Source of the DNA: Flexifilum sp963727545
GTDB taxonomy: Bacteria > Chloroflexota > Anaerolineae > Aggregatilineales > Phototrophicaceae
Length of the DNA stretch: 64,000 nt
Direction: 5' to 3'
NCBI GenBank assembly: GCA_963727545.1
Contig: CAVSGS010000005.1
Coordinates: 124,001-188,000 of the forward strand
This document shows positions 16,358 through 24,252 of this stretch, piece by piece. How positions within the stretch are numbered: the first letter of the stretch is position 1; every line of letters begins with the position of its first letter. A program made the position numbers and the translations under genes. The notes below the pieces were generated by a model. That model worked only from the letters and a program-made list of their open reading frames with translations, made no database searches and was not told the DNA's origin.

Positions 16358-17281
16358 ATGCCGCATAAACACGTCCTGCTCATCTTCCTCGACGGTATCG
16401 GTTTGGGCGACGACGAACCAAATATCAACCCGTTCGCCGCTGCCAATCTGCCGACGCTCACCGCACTGACCAACGGCAAGCGCTGGCTGCGCGACATCGG
16501 ACGCCAAGCAAGTGACCGCGCGGTCTTCGTCCCGACCGATCCGCGCATGGACGTTCCCGGCAGACCGCAGAGCGCCAGCGGTCAGGCGGCGATCCTGACC
16601 GGCAAGAACATCCCCATGCTGATCGGTGAGCATTACGGACCCCGTCCCAACGCCCCGATCCGCGAAATTCTCGGGCAGGACAACCTCTTCAAGCAGGTGA
16701 TCGCGCACGGCATGACCGCCGCCTTGCTCGAAGCCTATCCGCCGCGCTTCCATGCCGTGATCCAGAGCGGCAAGCGGCTGCCGTCGAGCTATCAGCAGGC
16801 GGCGCTGAATGCCGGGTTGACGCTGTTTACCGAAAAGGAAATCTACAGCGGTGATGCCCTCTCCGGCGACTGGACTAACGAAGGTTGGCGCACCGAACTC
16901 GGCTACACCGATACGCCACTCTACACGCCGGAAGAAGGCGGCAAGCGCATGGTCGAACTATCGCGGCGTTACGATTTCGCCTTCTTCTCGCACTGGATGA
17001 CCGACGTGATCGGGCATCGCGGCGCATTAGCCGACGGCGTCAAAGCGCTCGAACGCTTCGATGCCGTGATGGCGGGTGCGCTGGCGGCATGGGATGACGG
17101 CGAAGGCTTGCTGATCGTCACCAGCGATCACGGCAACATGGAAGACCTCAGTCACGGCAAGCACACCGAAAACGACGTCCCGACCCTGATCGTCGGCAAA
17201 GGCAAGGACTACTTCGCCGAAGGACTGCTGACGCTCGCCGACCTGACGCCGCGCATTGCCGAGTATCTGTGGGGCGAATGA
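16358..17281 (+). CDS. Alkaline-phosphatase-superfamily metalloenzyme
   Basis: 307 residues from the ATG at 16358 (a TTG lies three codons upstream). The metal-binding N-terminus is HVLLIFLDGIGLGDDEPNIN and the C-terminal metal site is LLIVTSDHGNMEDLSHGKHT. Between them, FASQ-like SASGQAAILTGKN marks the position of the nucleophile region. The fold is shared by phosphopentomutase and cofactor-independent phosphoglycerate mutase, but the protein is too short for the latter. Its substrate is not evident. It is likely in one transcript with murJ and the MBL gene. Confidence 0.75.
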   Translation: MPHKHVLLIFLDGIGLGDDEPNINPFAAANLPTLTALTNGKRWLRDIGRQASDRAVFVPTDPRMDVPGRPQSASGQAAILTGKNIPMLIGEHYGPRPNAPIREILGQDNLFKQVIAHGMTAALLEAYPPRFHAVIQSGKRLPSSYQQAALNAGLTLFTEKEIYSGDALSGDWTNEGWRTELGYTDTPLYTPEEGGKRMVELSRRYDFAFFSHWMTDVIGHRGALADGVKALERFDAVMAGALAAWDDGEGLLIVTSDHGNMEDLSHGKHTENDVPTLIVGKGKDYFAEGLLTLADLTPRIAEYLWGE

Positions 17282-17284
17282 GCA

Positions 17285-17779
17285 TCACAGCGCGGCGATC
17301 CAGCTGGCGACGTCTGCCGCGCTGACCGCCGTGTTGTCGAGCGTGAAGTCGAAGTCGGCGAGCGCAGCCTGCGTGGCATAGACCCAGCGCGCTTCCGCAT
17401 CGCTGATGCTAGGCGGACGCGCGTGTAAGCGTCGCAGCGATTCTTCCCACGACGGCAGCAGTCGCACGATCCGCAGCGGATAACCCGCTAGATCACGGCG
17501 GTAGCGCGCTGCCAAGTCCGCCCAGAGCACGTCCAAAATTACGACTTCGAACCCTTCGTCGGCGAATGATCGCGCCAGCAAGCAACCGTGTTTGACGCCC
17601 AGTTGATGCTGTTCTAATCCGCCTGCTTCCCACGGGGCGCGATGCGGCTGGCGCAGCATCCAGCGCACCTGATCGCCGTCGATTACGGCGCAGCGATCCG
17701 TTAACTGCGTCGCATAGTGCTGGGCAATCGTGTTCTTGCCCGCTGCTGCGGGCGCGGTCAGGATCGTGATCAATTTCAT
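17285..17779 (-). CDS. Small P-loop kinase-like ATPase
   Basis: 164 residues. The P-loop is LTAPAAAGKNTIAQHYA (A-x4-GK-N/T form). A Walker-B-like strand is FEVVILDVLWADL, and a lid-like Arg segment lies around RIVRLLPSWEESLRRLHARP. The closing PNTE-like DFDFTLDNTAVSAADVASWI is usual in small nucleoside or shikimate-type kinases. The gene is convergent with the metalloenzyme gene (3 bases apart). The phosphoryl acceptor cannot be assigned. Confidence 0.7.
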   Translation of the reverse strand: MKLITILTAPAAAGKNTIAQHYATQLTDRCAVIDGDQVRWMLRQPHRAPWEAGGLEQHQLGVKHGCLLARSFADEGFEVVILDVLWADLAARYRRDLAGYPLRIVRLLPSWEESLRRLHARPPSISDAEARWVYATQAALADFDFTLDNTAVSAADVASWIAAL

Positions 17780-17924
17780 CGCCTCACGCTATCGCCAAAC
17801 CAAGTGAGCCGCATTATGCCCGCTGCCCGCCTGATTTGCGCAAAGTTTGTTTACATTTCCACAATACGGCGATGACATCTCACCGGTATGCTCAAGAGCG
17901 TGATATGAGCGAAGGGGGATGATC

Positions 17925-18062
17925 ATGTGGCGATGGCGACGACGGCGTTGGGCAATGCGTCGTTGGCGGATGCGTCGACGCGGGGGATGTTTGTGGCTGC
18001 TGCTGGCGTTCGGCGTATTGATCGCCTTGGCGTTGGCGCGGCGCGTCTTATGGCTGTTCTAA
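17925..18062 (+). CDS. 45-residue Arg/Trp-rich single-span membrane peptide
   Basis: The start ATG at 17925 has GGGGG 6 bases upstream. Residues 1-21 are almost only Arg, Trp and Met (MWRWRRRRWAMRRWRMRRRG). Residues 22-40 form one membrane helix (CLWLLLAFGVLIALALA), and the end is RRVLWLF. A strong terminator begins 8 bases after the stop, so this is a free-standing transcript. The Arg-rich end would stay in the cytoplasm. No known family is recognised. The ribosome site, the in-frame terminator context and the coherent topology argue that it is real; the short length limits certainty. An ATG two codons upstream is also possible. Confidence 0.6.
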   Translation: MWRWRRRRWAMRRWRMRRRGGCLWLLLAFGVLIALALARRVLWLF

Positions 18063-18070
18063 CTCCGTCC

Positions 18071-18108
18071 GAGGGGACTGATCGAACGATCAGTCCCCTC
18101 TCATTTTT
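18071..18108 (+). terminator. Strong rho-independent terminator
   Basis: 14-bp stem GAGGGGACTGATCG / CGATCAGTCCCCTC with a 2-base centre, then TCATTTTT. It follows the Arg/Trp-rich peptide gene and insulates the flavin reductase gene. Confidence 0.85.
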
Positions 18109-18155
18109 AGCCGCTATACTACAGCTATCTTTTAACGTTACCGCTAGGAACTACG

Positions 18156-18683
18156 ATGCTCGTCGATTTACAAACCCTGCGCGATACGCTGCGCTTCTGG
18201 GGCACCGGCGTCACCGTCGTGACGACCGCCACCGACAGCGCGCAGGCTCGCCAAACCGCCGGGATGACCGTCAGCACCTTCAACTCGCTGTCCCTTGAGC
18301 CGCCGCAAATCCTCGTCTGCCTCGCCAAAGCCAGCGTGACCACCGACCTCATCCTGACGTCGCGCGTCTTGGCGGTCTCGATTTTGAGCAGCGAACAAGC
18401 CCACCTCAGCGACCGGTTTTCCGGGCGCATCGAACTCGCGCCGCAGGAAGACCGCTTCGACGGTGTATCGACAATGACCGGCGTCACCGGCTCGCCAATT
18501 CTGAGCGAAGCACTGGCATGGCTCGACTGTCGCGTGACCGCCGTCCACGACGGCAGCACGCACTGGATCGTCGTCGGTGCCGTCGTCGCCGCCGGTCAAA
18601 ACGCTGAGGCTGAGAACTCCACACCGCTGATCCACTTCAACCGCGCTTATCACGTGCTGATACCCGAAAGCGAGCGCTCTTAG
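18156..18683 (+). CDS. Flavin reductase-like FMN-binding protein
   Basis: 175 residues, standard length. The family opening is LRDTLRFWGTGVTVVTT, followed by AGMTVSTFNSLSLEPPQILVCL, which forms the FMN site, and LAVSILSSEQAHLSDRF. The protein reduces flavin with NAD(P)H or supplies reduced flavin to a monooxygenase partner. No monooxygenase is next to it, so the partner is unknown. The start is the first ATG after the upstream terminator. The stop overlaps by 4 bases the stop of the convergent membrane-protein gene. Confidence 0.88.
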   Translation: MLVDLQTLRDTLRFWGTGVTVVTTATDSAQARQTAGMTVSTFNSLSLEPPQILVCLAKASVTTDLILTSRVLAVSILSSEQAHLSDRFSGRIELAPQEDRFDGVSTMTGVTGSPILSEALAWLDCRVTAVHDGSTHWIVVGAVVAAGQNAEAENSTPLIHFNRAYHVLIPESERS

Positions 18684-20020
18684 CCGCCGGTATCGATCAG
18701 CTCCATTTGCAGATGGCTGGAGCGAACGATCGCCCGCATCTCGGCGTCAAAGCCTTCGTACAGCAGCGGATCGAACGTGAACGGGTGGCGCATCGTGAAG
18801 ATCACCCGTCCCGGCGGATCGGGCTTGATCCCCAAAATCGGATACGGATACTGAGTGTTGAGCAGCACATAGCGCTGCGGCGGCTCGACGTCCAGATTGA
18901 GATTGAGCAGCGTCGAGTTGCGGCTGAAGCTGCCGACTTCGGCGAGCGCCCGCAGCTCGGCTGCACGCGGCACCTCGATCCACAAGGGCTGCACCAAATT
19001 CGGCAGCGCAACCAGCGCGGCGACGACGATCAGCCCGCTGCGACCGGCACGCGGTAGATGATCGATGCCGTAAGCCGCCGCCAGCACGACGAACGGCACC
19101 AATTCCCGCGCCGTCCGCCCGTAGACCACAAATTTCTGCAGCACGACGCTGCCGATCACCAGCAAGGCGTAAATCCCAACCGCGCTCAACAGCCAATAGG
19201 CTGCCCGCCGTTCGGCGAAGCGTGCCGGACTGCGCACCCACGCGATCAGCGCTGCCAGCAAGCCGATCAGCCAGACGACCGCCAGCAGTCCTTCCGACGA
19301 CCAGAAGTATTCGAACGGCAGCGACCAGCCCTCGCTGAAGGCACCCTGCACCACTGTATCACCGAACTGCATCAAGCCGCTGAAGTAGCCTCCGCCGGTC
19401 AGCAGCAGCAAAATCGCCGGCAGCACCAGAAAGCCAATCGCCGTATAGATCACCCGCTCGACGACGCGGCGCGGACGCAGCAGCAGCGGCAGCAGCAGCA
19501 CCGCGCCGCCGAGGATCCAGTGCGCGTTGTAGATCAGGAAGGCGCTGAAGCCGAGCAAGCCGACGTAAAAGGCGCGCCGCCGCACATGATCGCCGCGCAG
19601 CCCGACGTACAGCGCCAGCAGCGCCACGAACATACTCGCGTCGTAAGGCAGCACGTAGGGTGACCAGTAGTAGAGGCAGTTGGTCAGCGCCGCCAGCAGC
19701 GCCGCGATCAAGGCTTCGCGCTCGGACGCGCCCACTCGCCGCGCGATCCCGTAAATCAGCCAGATGCAGCCAAGCGACGACAAGCTCAGGATCAATGCGG
19801 GGATAGCCAATAGGTTATCTAGCGATTGCCCGGTCGCTTGCGCTGCCACCCGCTGAAACGAAGCCGGGATGAAACTGATCAGCGTGAAGCCGAGGTGATC
19901 GTAAGTTTTCAGCAGCGCGGCGTAATCGCGCGTGTTCATCAGATCCAGCGCCCGCAGATAGCGCACATCATCGGGCGTGTTCTGCACACCGCGCGAGATC
20001 AGCACGACGCGGAAGATCAA
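18680..20020 (-). CDS. Polytopic membrane protein, GT-C/PMT-type glycosyltransferase-like
   Basis: 446 residues with about ten hydrophobic segments. After the first helix, an external loop carries VQNTPDDVRYLRALDLMNTR, in the place of the acidic catalytic loop of GT-C enzymes such as ArnT and PMT. SPYVLPYDASMFVALLALYV resembles the later loop. These enzymes move sugars from lipid carriers. The TTG at 20020 falls inside the first helix. In-frame sequence upstream (ALSKKTLTLIILAS) would complete a normal cytoplasmic N-terminus, starting from CTG at 20059 or after a missed indel. The exact function is not known. Confidence 0.65.
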   Translation of the reverse strand: MIFRVVLISRGVQNTPDDVRYLRALDLMNTRDYAALLKTYDHLGFTLISFIPASFQRVAAQATGQSLDNLLAIPALILSLSSLGCIWLIYGIARRVGASEREALIAALLAALTNCLYYWSPYVLPYDASMFVALLALYVGLRGDHVRRRAFYVGLLGFSAFLIYNAHWILGGAVLLLPLLLRPRRVVERVIYTAIGFLVLPAILLLLTGGGYFSGLMQFGDTVVQGAFSEGWSLPFEYFWSSEGLLAVVWLIGLLAALIAWVRSPARFAERRAAYWLLSAVGIYALLVIGSVVLQKFVVYGRTARELVPFVVLAAAYGIDHLPRAGRSGLIVVAALVALPNLVQPLWIEVPRAAELRALAEVGSFSRNSTLLNLNLDVEPPQRYVLLNTQYPYPILGIKPDPPGRVIFTMRHPFTFDPLLYEGFDAEMRAIVRSSHLQMELIDTGG

Positions 20021-20172
20021 GCTGGCAAGGATGATCAGGGTTAGTGTTTTCTTGGACAGAGCAAAACCCCTTTGGGTAGCAAAGCAGTCGCCAGTACCAT
20101 TGTAGTCACAAGCACAGGCAAATCAGCCTTGTGATCTGGCGCAGCGCCGTGACCCGTTTTATTTCGTTTCCC

Positions 20173-20201
20173 TTGACGAACGCCCCCTGCTCCACTACAA
20201 T
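20173..20201 (+). promoter_or_regulatory. Promoter of ffh
   Basis: TTGACG (20173-20178), 17-base spacer, TACAAT (20196-20201). Near-consensus. Transcription would start around 20208, leaving a leader of about 23 nt before the ATG at 20231. Confidence 0.75.
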
Positions 20202-20230
20202 GACCGCTGCTGTTCAGGGTGGATCACGCA

Positions 20231-21571
20231 ATGTTTGGACAACTCACTAACCGACTCCAAGAGGTTTTCGACGGCTTAGGGCGCGTCGGCAAGCTGACGG
20301 AAAAAGACGTCGACACTGCTATGCGGCAGGTGCGCATGGCGCTGCTCGAAGCTGACGTTTCGCTGCCGGTCGTCAAGGATTTCGTCAAGCGCGTCAAAGA
20401 GCGCTCGATCGGCGCAGATGTCGCCAAGAGCCTCAAGCCCGGTCAGCAGGTCGTGAAGATCGTTCACGAGGAACTGCTGGAAACGCTGGGCGAAGGTGCC
20501 AAGCTGAGTTTCTCCGGCAGCACCAAGCCGCACGTGATTATGCTCGTCGGCTTGAATGGTGCCGGTAAAACGACCACCGGCGCGAAACTGGCGCTAACGC
20601 TGCGCCGCGAGGGACGCAAGCCGCTGCTGATCGCCTGCGACACCTACCGTCCCGCCGCCGTTGACCAGTTGGTCACGCTGGCGAAACAGATTCAAGTGCC
20701 CTATTTCGAAGAAGGCACCAAAGTTAAACCACCGGACATCGCCGTTCACGGTCTGAAGTTCGCCAAGGAGCAGGAAAACGACATCGCCATCATCGATACG
20801 GCGGGTCGGCTGCAAATCGACGAACAACTCATGCAAGAGCTTGAGGAGATCAAGCGGCGGACCAACCCGGTGGAAATCCTGCTGGTTGCGGACTCGATGA
20901 CGGGTCAAGAAGCGGTCAACATCGCCCAAGGCTTCAACGACCGTTTGGGCATCACCGGCTTGATCCTGACCAAAGTCGATGGCGATGCGCGCGGTGGTGC
21001 GGCGCTCTCGATGCGCGCGGTCACCGGCGTGCCGATCAAGTTCTTGGCGACGGGCGAAAAGCTCGACGGCTTCGAACCCTTCTACCCGGATCGGCTGGCA
21101 CAGCGCATTCTCGGCATGGGCGACGTCATGTCGCTGATCGAGAAAGCCGAAGCCGAGTTCGACGAGGAGGAAGCCGAACAGCTTCAGAAGAAGCTGATGC
21201 AGAATCAGTTCACGCTGCAAGATTTCCTCGACCAACTGCGGAAAATTCGCCGCATGGGGTCGATCGGGCAGTTGTTGGACATGGTTCCGGGCATGAGCCG
21301 CTTCCGCGACCAGATCGACCAGCAGGACATGGAAAAGCGGATCAGCCGTGTCGAGGCGATTATCAACTCGATGACGACAAAAGAACGGCAAAATCCCAAA
21401 ATCCTCAATGCCAGCCGCCGTAAGCGTATCGCGGCGGGGAGCGGCGTTCAGGTTCGAGACGTCAATGAAGTCTTGAAGCAGTTCCAAGATATGCAAAAGC
21501 TCATGGGTCAGATGCGTAAGGGACGCTTCCCGGGAATGCCCGGTGGTCTGCCTCCCGGTCTGATGCGCTAG
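20231..21571 (+). CDS. ffh: Signal recognition particle protein Ffh
   Basis: 446 residues. The N domain is followed by the GTPase G domain with LVGLNGAGKTTTGAKLAL (P-loop), IACDTYRPAAVDQL, DIAIIDTAGRLQIDEQL, LILTKVDGDARGGAALSM and VPIKFLATGEKLDGFEPFYP. The C-terminal methionine-rich M domain (about 300-446) holds RIAAGSGVQVRDVNEVLKQF and ends MRKGRFPGMPGGLPPGLMR. Ffh binds signal sequences and SRP RNA to target membrane proteins. I chose ATG 20231 over a GTG four codons earlier because the family begins MFxxL. No SRP RNA or ftsY is visible in the window. Confidence 0.96.
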   Translation: MFGQLTNRLQEVFDGLGRVGKLTEKDVDTAMRQVRMALLEADVSLPVVKDFVKRVKERSIGADVAKSLKPGQQVVKIVHEELLETLGEGAKLSFSGSTKPHVIMLVGLNGAGKTTTGAKLALTLRREGRKPLLIACDTYRPAAVDQLVTLAKQIQVPYFEEGTKVKPPDIAVHGLKFAKEQENDIAIIDTAGRLQIDEQLMQELEEIKRRTNPVEILLVADSMTGQEAVNIAQGFNDRLGITGLILTKVDGDARGGAALSMRAVTGVPIKFLATGEKLDGFEPFYPDRLAQRILGMGDVMSLIEKAEAEFDEEEAEQLQKKLMQNQFTLQDFLDQLRKIRRMGSIGQLLDMVPGMSRFRDQIDQQDMEKRISRVEAIINSMTTKERQNPKILNASRRKRIAAGSGVQVRDVNEVLKQFQDMQKLMGQMRKGRFPGMPGGLPPGLMR

Positions 21572-21590
21572 AAACAAGTCTTCAAGCGCT

Positions 21591-21630
21591 GGCGAAGCGC
21601 AGCTTCGCCCTAAGCAAATCGAAGATTTGC
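21591..21630. repeat. Two adjacent hairpins after ffh
   Basis: GGCGAAGCGCAGCTTCGCC (21591-21609) and GCAAATCGAAGATTTGC (21614-21630) are both perfect short palindromes. They lie between ffh and rpsP and may stabilise the ffh message or attenuate read-through. A T6 run lies about 20 bases further on. Confidence 0.6.
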
Positions 21631-21714
21631 GACTTCCGCAACTGAGTGCTTTTTTCTCTCAGTGGCTCCCCGTACTTTGCTACGCATGGGAGCGAATAGA
21701 AGGAGTAGTTTCAA

Positions 21715-22101
21715 ATGGTCCGTATTCGTCTTCGTCGTGTCGGCTCCAAAAAGCAGCCGAGCTACCGTATCGTCATCGCCGATCAACACGCCGCCCGTGA
21801 TGGTGGTTTCATCGAGGCGATTGGCTACTACAACCCGCGCACCCGCCCCAACACCGACATCGTCGATGAGGCGCGCGCGCTCTACTGGCTGAGCGTCGGC
21901 GCGCAGCCGAGCGAAGCCATGGTGCCGATCCTCAAGCGGACGGGCACGCTCGCCCGTTACGAGCGGATGAAGCAGGGTGAATCGCTCGAAGCGTTAGTCG
22001 CCGAAGCGACCGCCGCTCAAGCTGAAGCCGAGCCGATCAGCCCGCGCACGACCTATCCCGCTCCGGCGGATGGCGAAGGCAAGTTCAAGCCGAAAGCCTA
22101 A
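21715..22101 (+). CDS. rpsP: Small ribosomal subunit protein bS16, C-terminally extended
   Basis: 128 residues, against about 80-90 usually. Residues 1-84 are the normal protein: VRIRLRRVGSKKQPSYRIVI, GFIEAIGYYNPR and SVGAQPSEAMVPILKRTG. The last 44 residues are an Ala/Glu then Pro-rich tail ending in lysines. bS16 is needed for 30S assembly. The ribosome site is GAAGGAG, 9 bases from the ATG. It follows ffh and precedes khpA and rimM, the conserved ffh-rpsP-khpA-rimM order. Confidence 0.94.
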   Translation: MVRIRLRRVGSKKQPSYRIVIADQHAARDGGFIEAIGYYNPRTRPNTDIVDEARALYWLSVGAQPSEAMVPILKRTGTLARYERMKQGESLEALVAEATAAQAEAEPISPRTTYPAPADGEGKFKPKA

Positions 22102-22110
22102 TTGATTGAC

Positions 22111-22148
22111 CTCACCCCTAAATCCCCTCTCCACTCTGTAGAGAGGGG
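22111..22148. repeat. Second palindrome family, copy 2
   Basis: CTCACCCC (22111-22118), then CCCCTCTC / GAGAGGGG stem (22124-22131 with 22141-22148). It shares its parts with the element at 8198-8247 in the opposite orientation. It lies between rpsP and khpA. Confidence 0.65.
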
Positions 22149-22229
22149 ACTTAAGCCCGGTGACGCAGCAGCATTCGGACATGACGGCAAACTCAGCGTC
22201 ATTCCCAAAAATGGAGAGGGCAAAACTTC

Positions 22230-22457
22230 ATGGAAGAATTAATTGAGTACGTTGCCAAAAGTCTCGTCGACGACCCGACTCAAGTCAAGGTAAGACGCCG
22301 CGACACCGGATCGTCCGTTATTCTAGAACTGCGGGTCGCTCCTCACGATACCGGGCGCATCATCGGTAAGAGCGGGCGCGTCGCCAATGCGCTGCGCACG
22401 CTGCTGCGCGCCGCCGATAATCCCAAAGCCAAGCGGGTTATCCTCAAGATTAGCTAA
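22230..22457 (+). CDS. khpA: KH-domain RNA-binding protein KhpA
   Basis: 75 residues, the usual length. The single KH domain has the RNA-binding loop GRIIGKSGRVANALRTLL (GxxG is GKSG). KhpA binds RNA with KhpB and affects cell-wall growth and translation in Firmicutes. The ribosome site GGAGAGG is about 10 bases upstream. It lies between rpsP and rimM, the conserved place for this gene. Confidence 0.93.
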   Translation: MEELIEYVAKSLVDDPTQVKVRRRDTGSSVILELRVAPHDTGRIIGKSGRVANALRTLLRAADNPKAKRVILKIS

Positions 22458-22470
22458 GCCGACCAATACG

Positions 22471-23013
22471 GTGAAGCCGGCTTATTTACTCCTCGGTGAG
22501 ATTCTTCGCCCGCACGGTGTGCGTGGCGAGCTTCGTGTTCGCTTGTTTACCGACTATCCCGAACGCATCGCCAGCCTCAAGACGGTCTATCTCGCCGACT
22601 CGCCTGAAGCCGCCCAGCCGAAGCCTTACCACGTCACCGGAATGCGGATGAATGGTCCGTTCGGGCTGCTCAAGCTGGACGAGATCCCGGATCGCACGCA
22701 AGCGGATCGGCTGCGCGGGCTGTTCGTGCTGATCGACATGGAACACGCGGTTCCCTTGGAAGAAGGTGAATTCTACCTCTACCAACTGATCGGCGTACAG
22801 GTACAGACCGAGGACGGTGAGACACTTGGCACGCTGGTCGACGTATTAGAGACCGGCGCGAACGACGTCTACGTGGTCGACAGCCCCCAGTACGGTGAGA
22901 TTTTGATCCCGGTCTTGGATGAGGTCGTCGTCGATACCGACGTTGCGATGGGTCGGCTGATCGTGCACCTCCCGGACGGATTGCTGCCCGAATCGAGCAA
23001 CAGCGACGAGTAA
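22471..23013 (+). CDS. rimM: 16S rRNA processing protein RimM
   Basis: 180 residues from a GTG start. The N-terminal beta-barrel opens YLLLGEILRPHGVRGELRVR and includes LDEIPDRTQADRLRGLFVLI. The C-terminal PRC barrel includes EEGEFYLYQLIGVQVQTEDG, ETGANDVYVV and EILIPVLDEVV. RimM helps mature the 30S head. It starts 13 bases after khpA, so the two are one transcript. trmD, often next, is absent here; dprA follows from its own promoter. Confidence 0.93.
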   Translation: MKPAYLLLGEILRPHGVRGELRVRLFTDYPERIASLKTVYLADSPEAAQPKPYHVTGMRMNGPFGLLKLDEIPDRTQADRLRGLFVLIDMEHAVPLEEGEFYLYQLIGVQVQTEDGETLGTLVDVLETGANDVYVVDSPQYGEILIPVLDEVVVDTDVAMGRLIVHLPDGLLPESSNSDE

Positions 23014-23077
23014 GCCCCCCGACTGATCTGTGACTACTCAGGCGCGTTAAGCCCAGATCAGCGGTTGGCATCACCCC

Positions 23078-23106
23078 TTGACAGCCTGTTGACCTGACTA
23101 TATGCT
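23078..23106 (+). promoter_or_regulatory. Promoter of dprA
   Basis: Consensus TTGACA (23078-23083), 17-base spacer, TATGCT (23101-23106). A start near 23113 gives a leader of about 32 nt before the GTG start at 23145. Confidence 0.75.
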
Positions 23107-23144
23107 GAGCGCATTGTGCTAGTTGCTAATTCCCGGTCGCTGGA

Positions 23145-24236
23145 GTGAACGAACGTCAGTATTGGCTCGGTTTCAGTCTGGTACCGGGCATTGGACCAAA
23201 ACGCTTGCTGCTGTTGGAGCGTTCGTTTGGCGATCTCCGCAGCGCTTGGCACGCCAGCGAAACGCAGTTGCGCGGCGCGCATCTTGATAGCGAGACGACC
23301 GCTAATCTGCTGCGAACGCGCACACAGATCGATCTCTCAGCGGAATTGGCGAAGATCGAACGAGCTGGAGCGCGGCTAATCACCCCGGAAGACGATGATT
23401 ACCCGGCTCTACTCAAGACTTCAGCCGATCCGCCGTTAGTGCTGTACAGCAAAGGCACGCTGACCGCTCAGGATGATCTCGCGCTCGCCATCGTCGGTAC
23501 CCGGCGAGCATCTCGCTACGGGCGGGACAGCGCGGCATTCTTTGCCCGCGAACTCACGCGGCAGGGTGTCACCATCGTCAGCGGGCTGGCGCATGGCATT
23601 GACGCTGCCGCCCATCGCGGCGCGCTCGACGCCGGTGGACGCACAATCGCGGTCTTAGGCTGCGGCATCGATCGCGTCTACCCGGCTAATCACGCGGAGT
23701 TGGCTCGACAGATTAGCCAGCACGGCGCATTGATTAGCGAATTCCCGATGGGCAGCAAACCGGAAGCGCGTCACTTTCCGCGCCGCAATCGCGTTATCAG
23801 TGGTATCTCGTTGGGCGTGTTGGTCGCGGAAGCACCGGAGAAGAGCGGCGCGCTGATCACCGCCGAATACGCGGCGGAGCAAGGACGCGAAGTATTCGCC
23901 GTACCGGGCAGCATCTTCAACGCCCTTGCGAACGGAACCAACCGTCTGCTGCAAGACGGTGCCAAACTGGTCATGACGGTCGAGGATATTCTCGACGAGT
24001 TGAATATCGCTCACCGCAAAGTCGAAGCGCGAACGCTCACCCGACAGATCGAACCGACCGGTCAGCAGGAACGCGCGCTGCTCGAATTTCTGCATTCCGA
24101 GCCGCTGCATGTCGATGATTTGGTAAGGCGCAGCGGTCTCCCCGCCTCAGATGTGATGAGCACGCTCACACTGCTTGAGCTGCAAGGCTACGTCGAAGGT
24201 GATGGTAGAGGTAGCTATTGGTTAATGACGCTCTAG
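23145..24236 (+). CDS. dprA: DNA-processing protein DprA
   Basis: 363 residues from a GTG start. An N-terminal helical region (WLGFSLVPGIGPKRLLLLER) precedes the Rossmann-like core with LAIVGTRRASRYGRDSAAFF, VSGLAHGIDAAAHRGAL, VLGCGIDRVYPANH and EFPMGSKPEARHFPRRNRVI. A C-terminal winged-helix domain covers the last 65 residues. DprA loads RecA onto incoming single-stranded DNA in transformation. It is followed after 16 bases by the manC-like gene and then topA, and the three look co-transcribed; dprA-topA adjacency is common. Confidence 0.95.
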   Translation: MNERQYWLGFSLVPGIGPKRLLLLERSFGDLRSAWHASETQLRGAHLDSETTANLLRTRTQIDLSAELAKIERAGARLITPEDDDYPALLKTSADPPLVLYSKGTLTAQDDLALAIVGTRRASRYGRDSAAFFARELTRQGVTIVSGLAHGIDAAAHRGALDAGGRTIAVLGCGIDRVYPANHAELARQISQHGALISEFPMGSKPEARHFPRRNRVISGISLGVLVAEAPEKSGALITAEYAAEQGREVFAVPGSIFNALANGTNRLLQDGAKLVMTVEDILDELNIAHRKVEARTLTRQIEPTGQQERALLEFLHSEPLHVDDLVRRSGLPASDVMSTLTLLELQGYVEGDGRGSYWLMTL

Positions 24237-24252
24237 GCTAAAGGTTACAGAC

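Noticed and set aside
17927..18298. 123-codon frame overlapping the Arg/Trp-rich peptide gene
   Set aside because: It crosses the strong terminator and the start of the flavin reductase gene in the wrong frame. The 45-codon frame with the GGGGG ribosome site is preferred.
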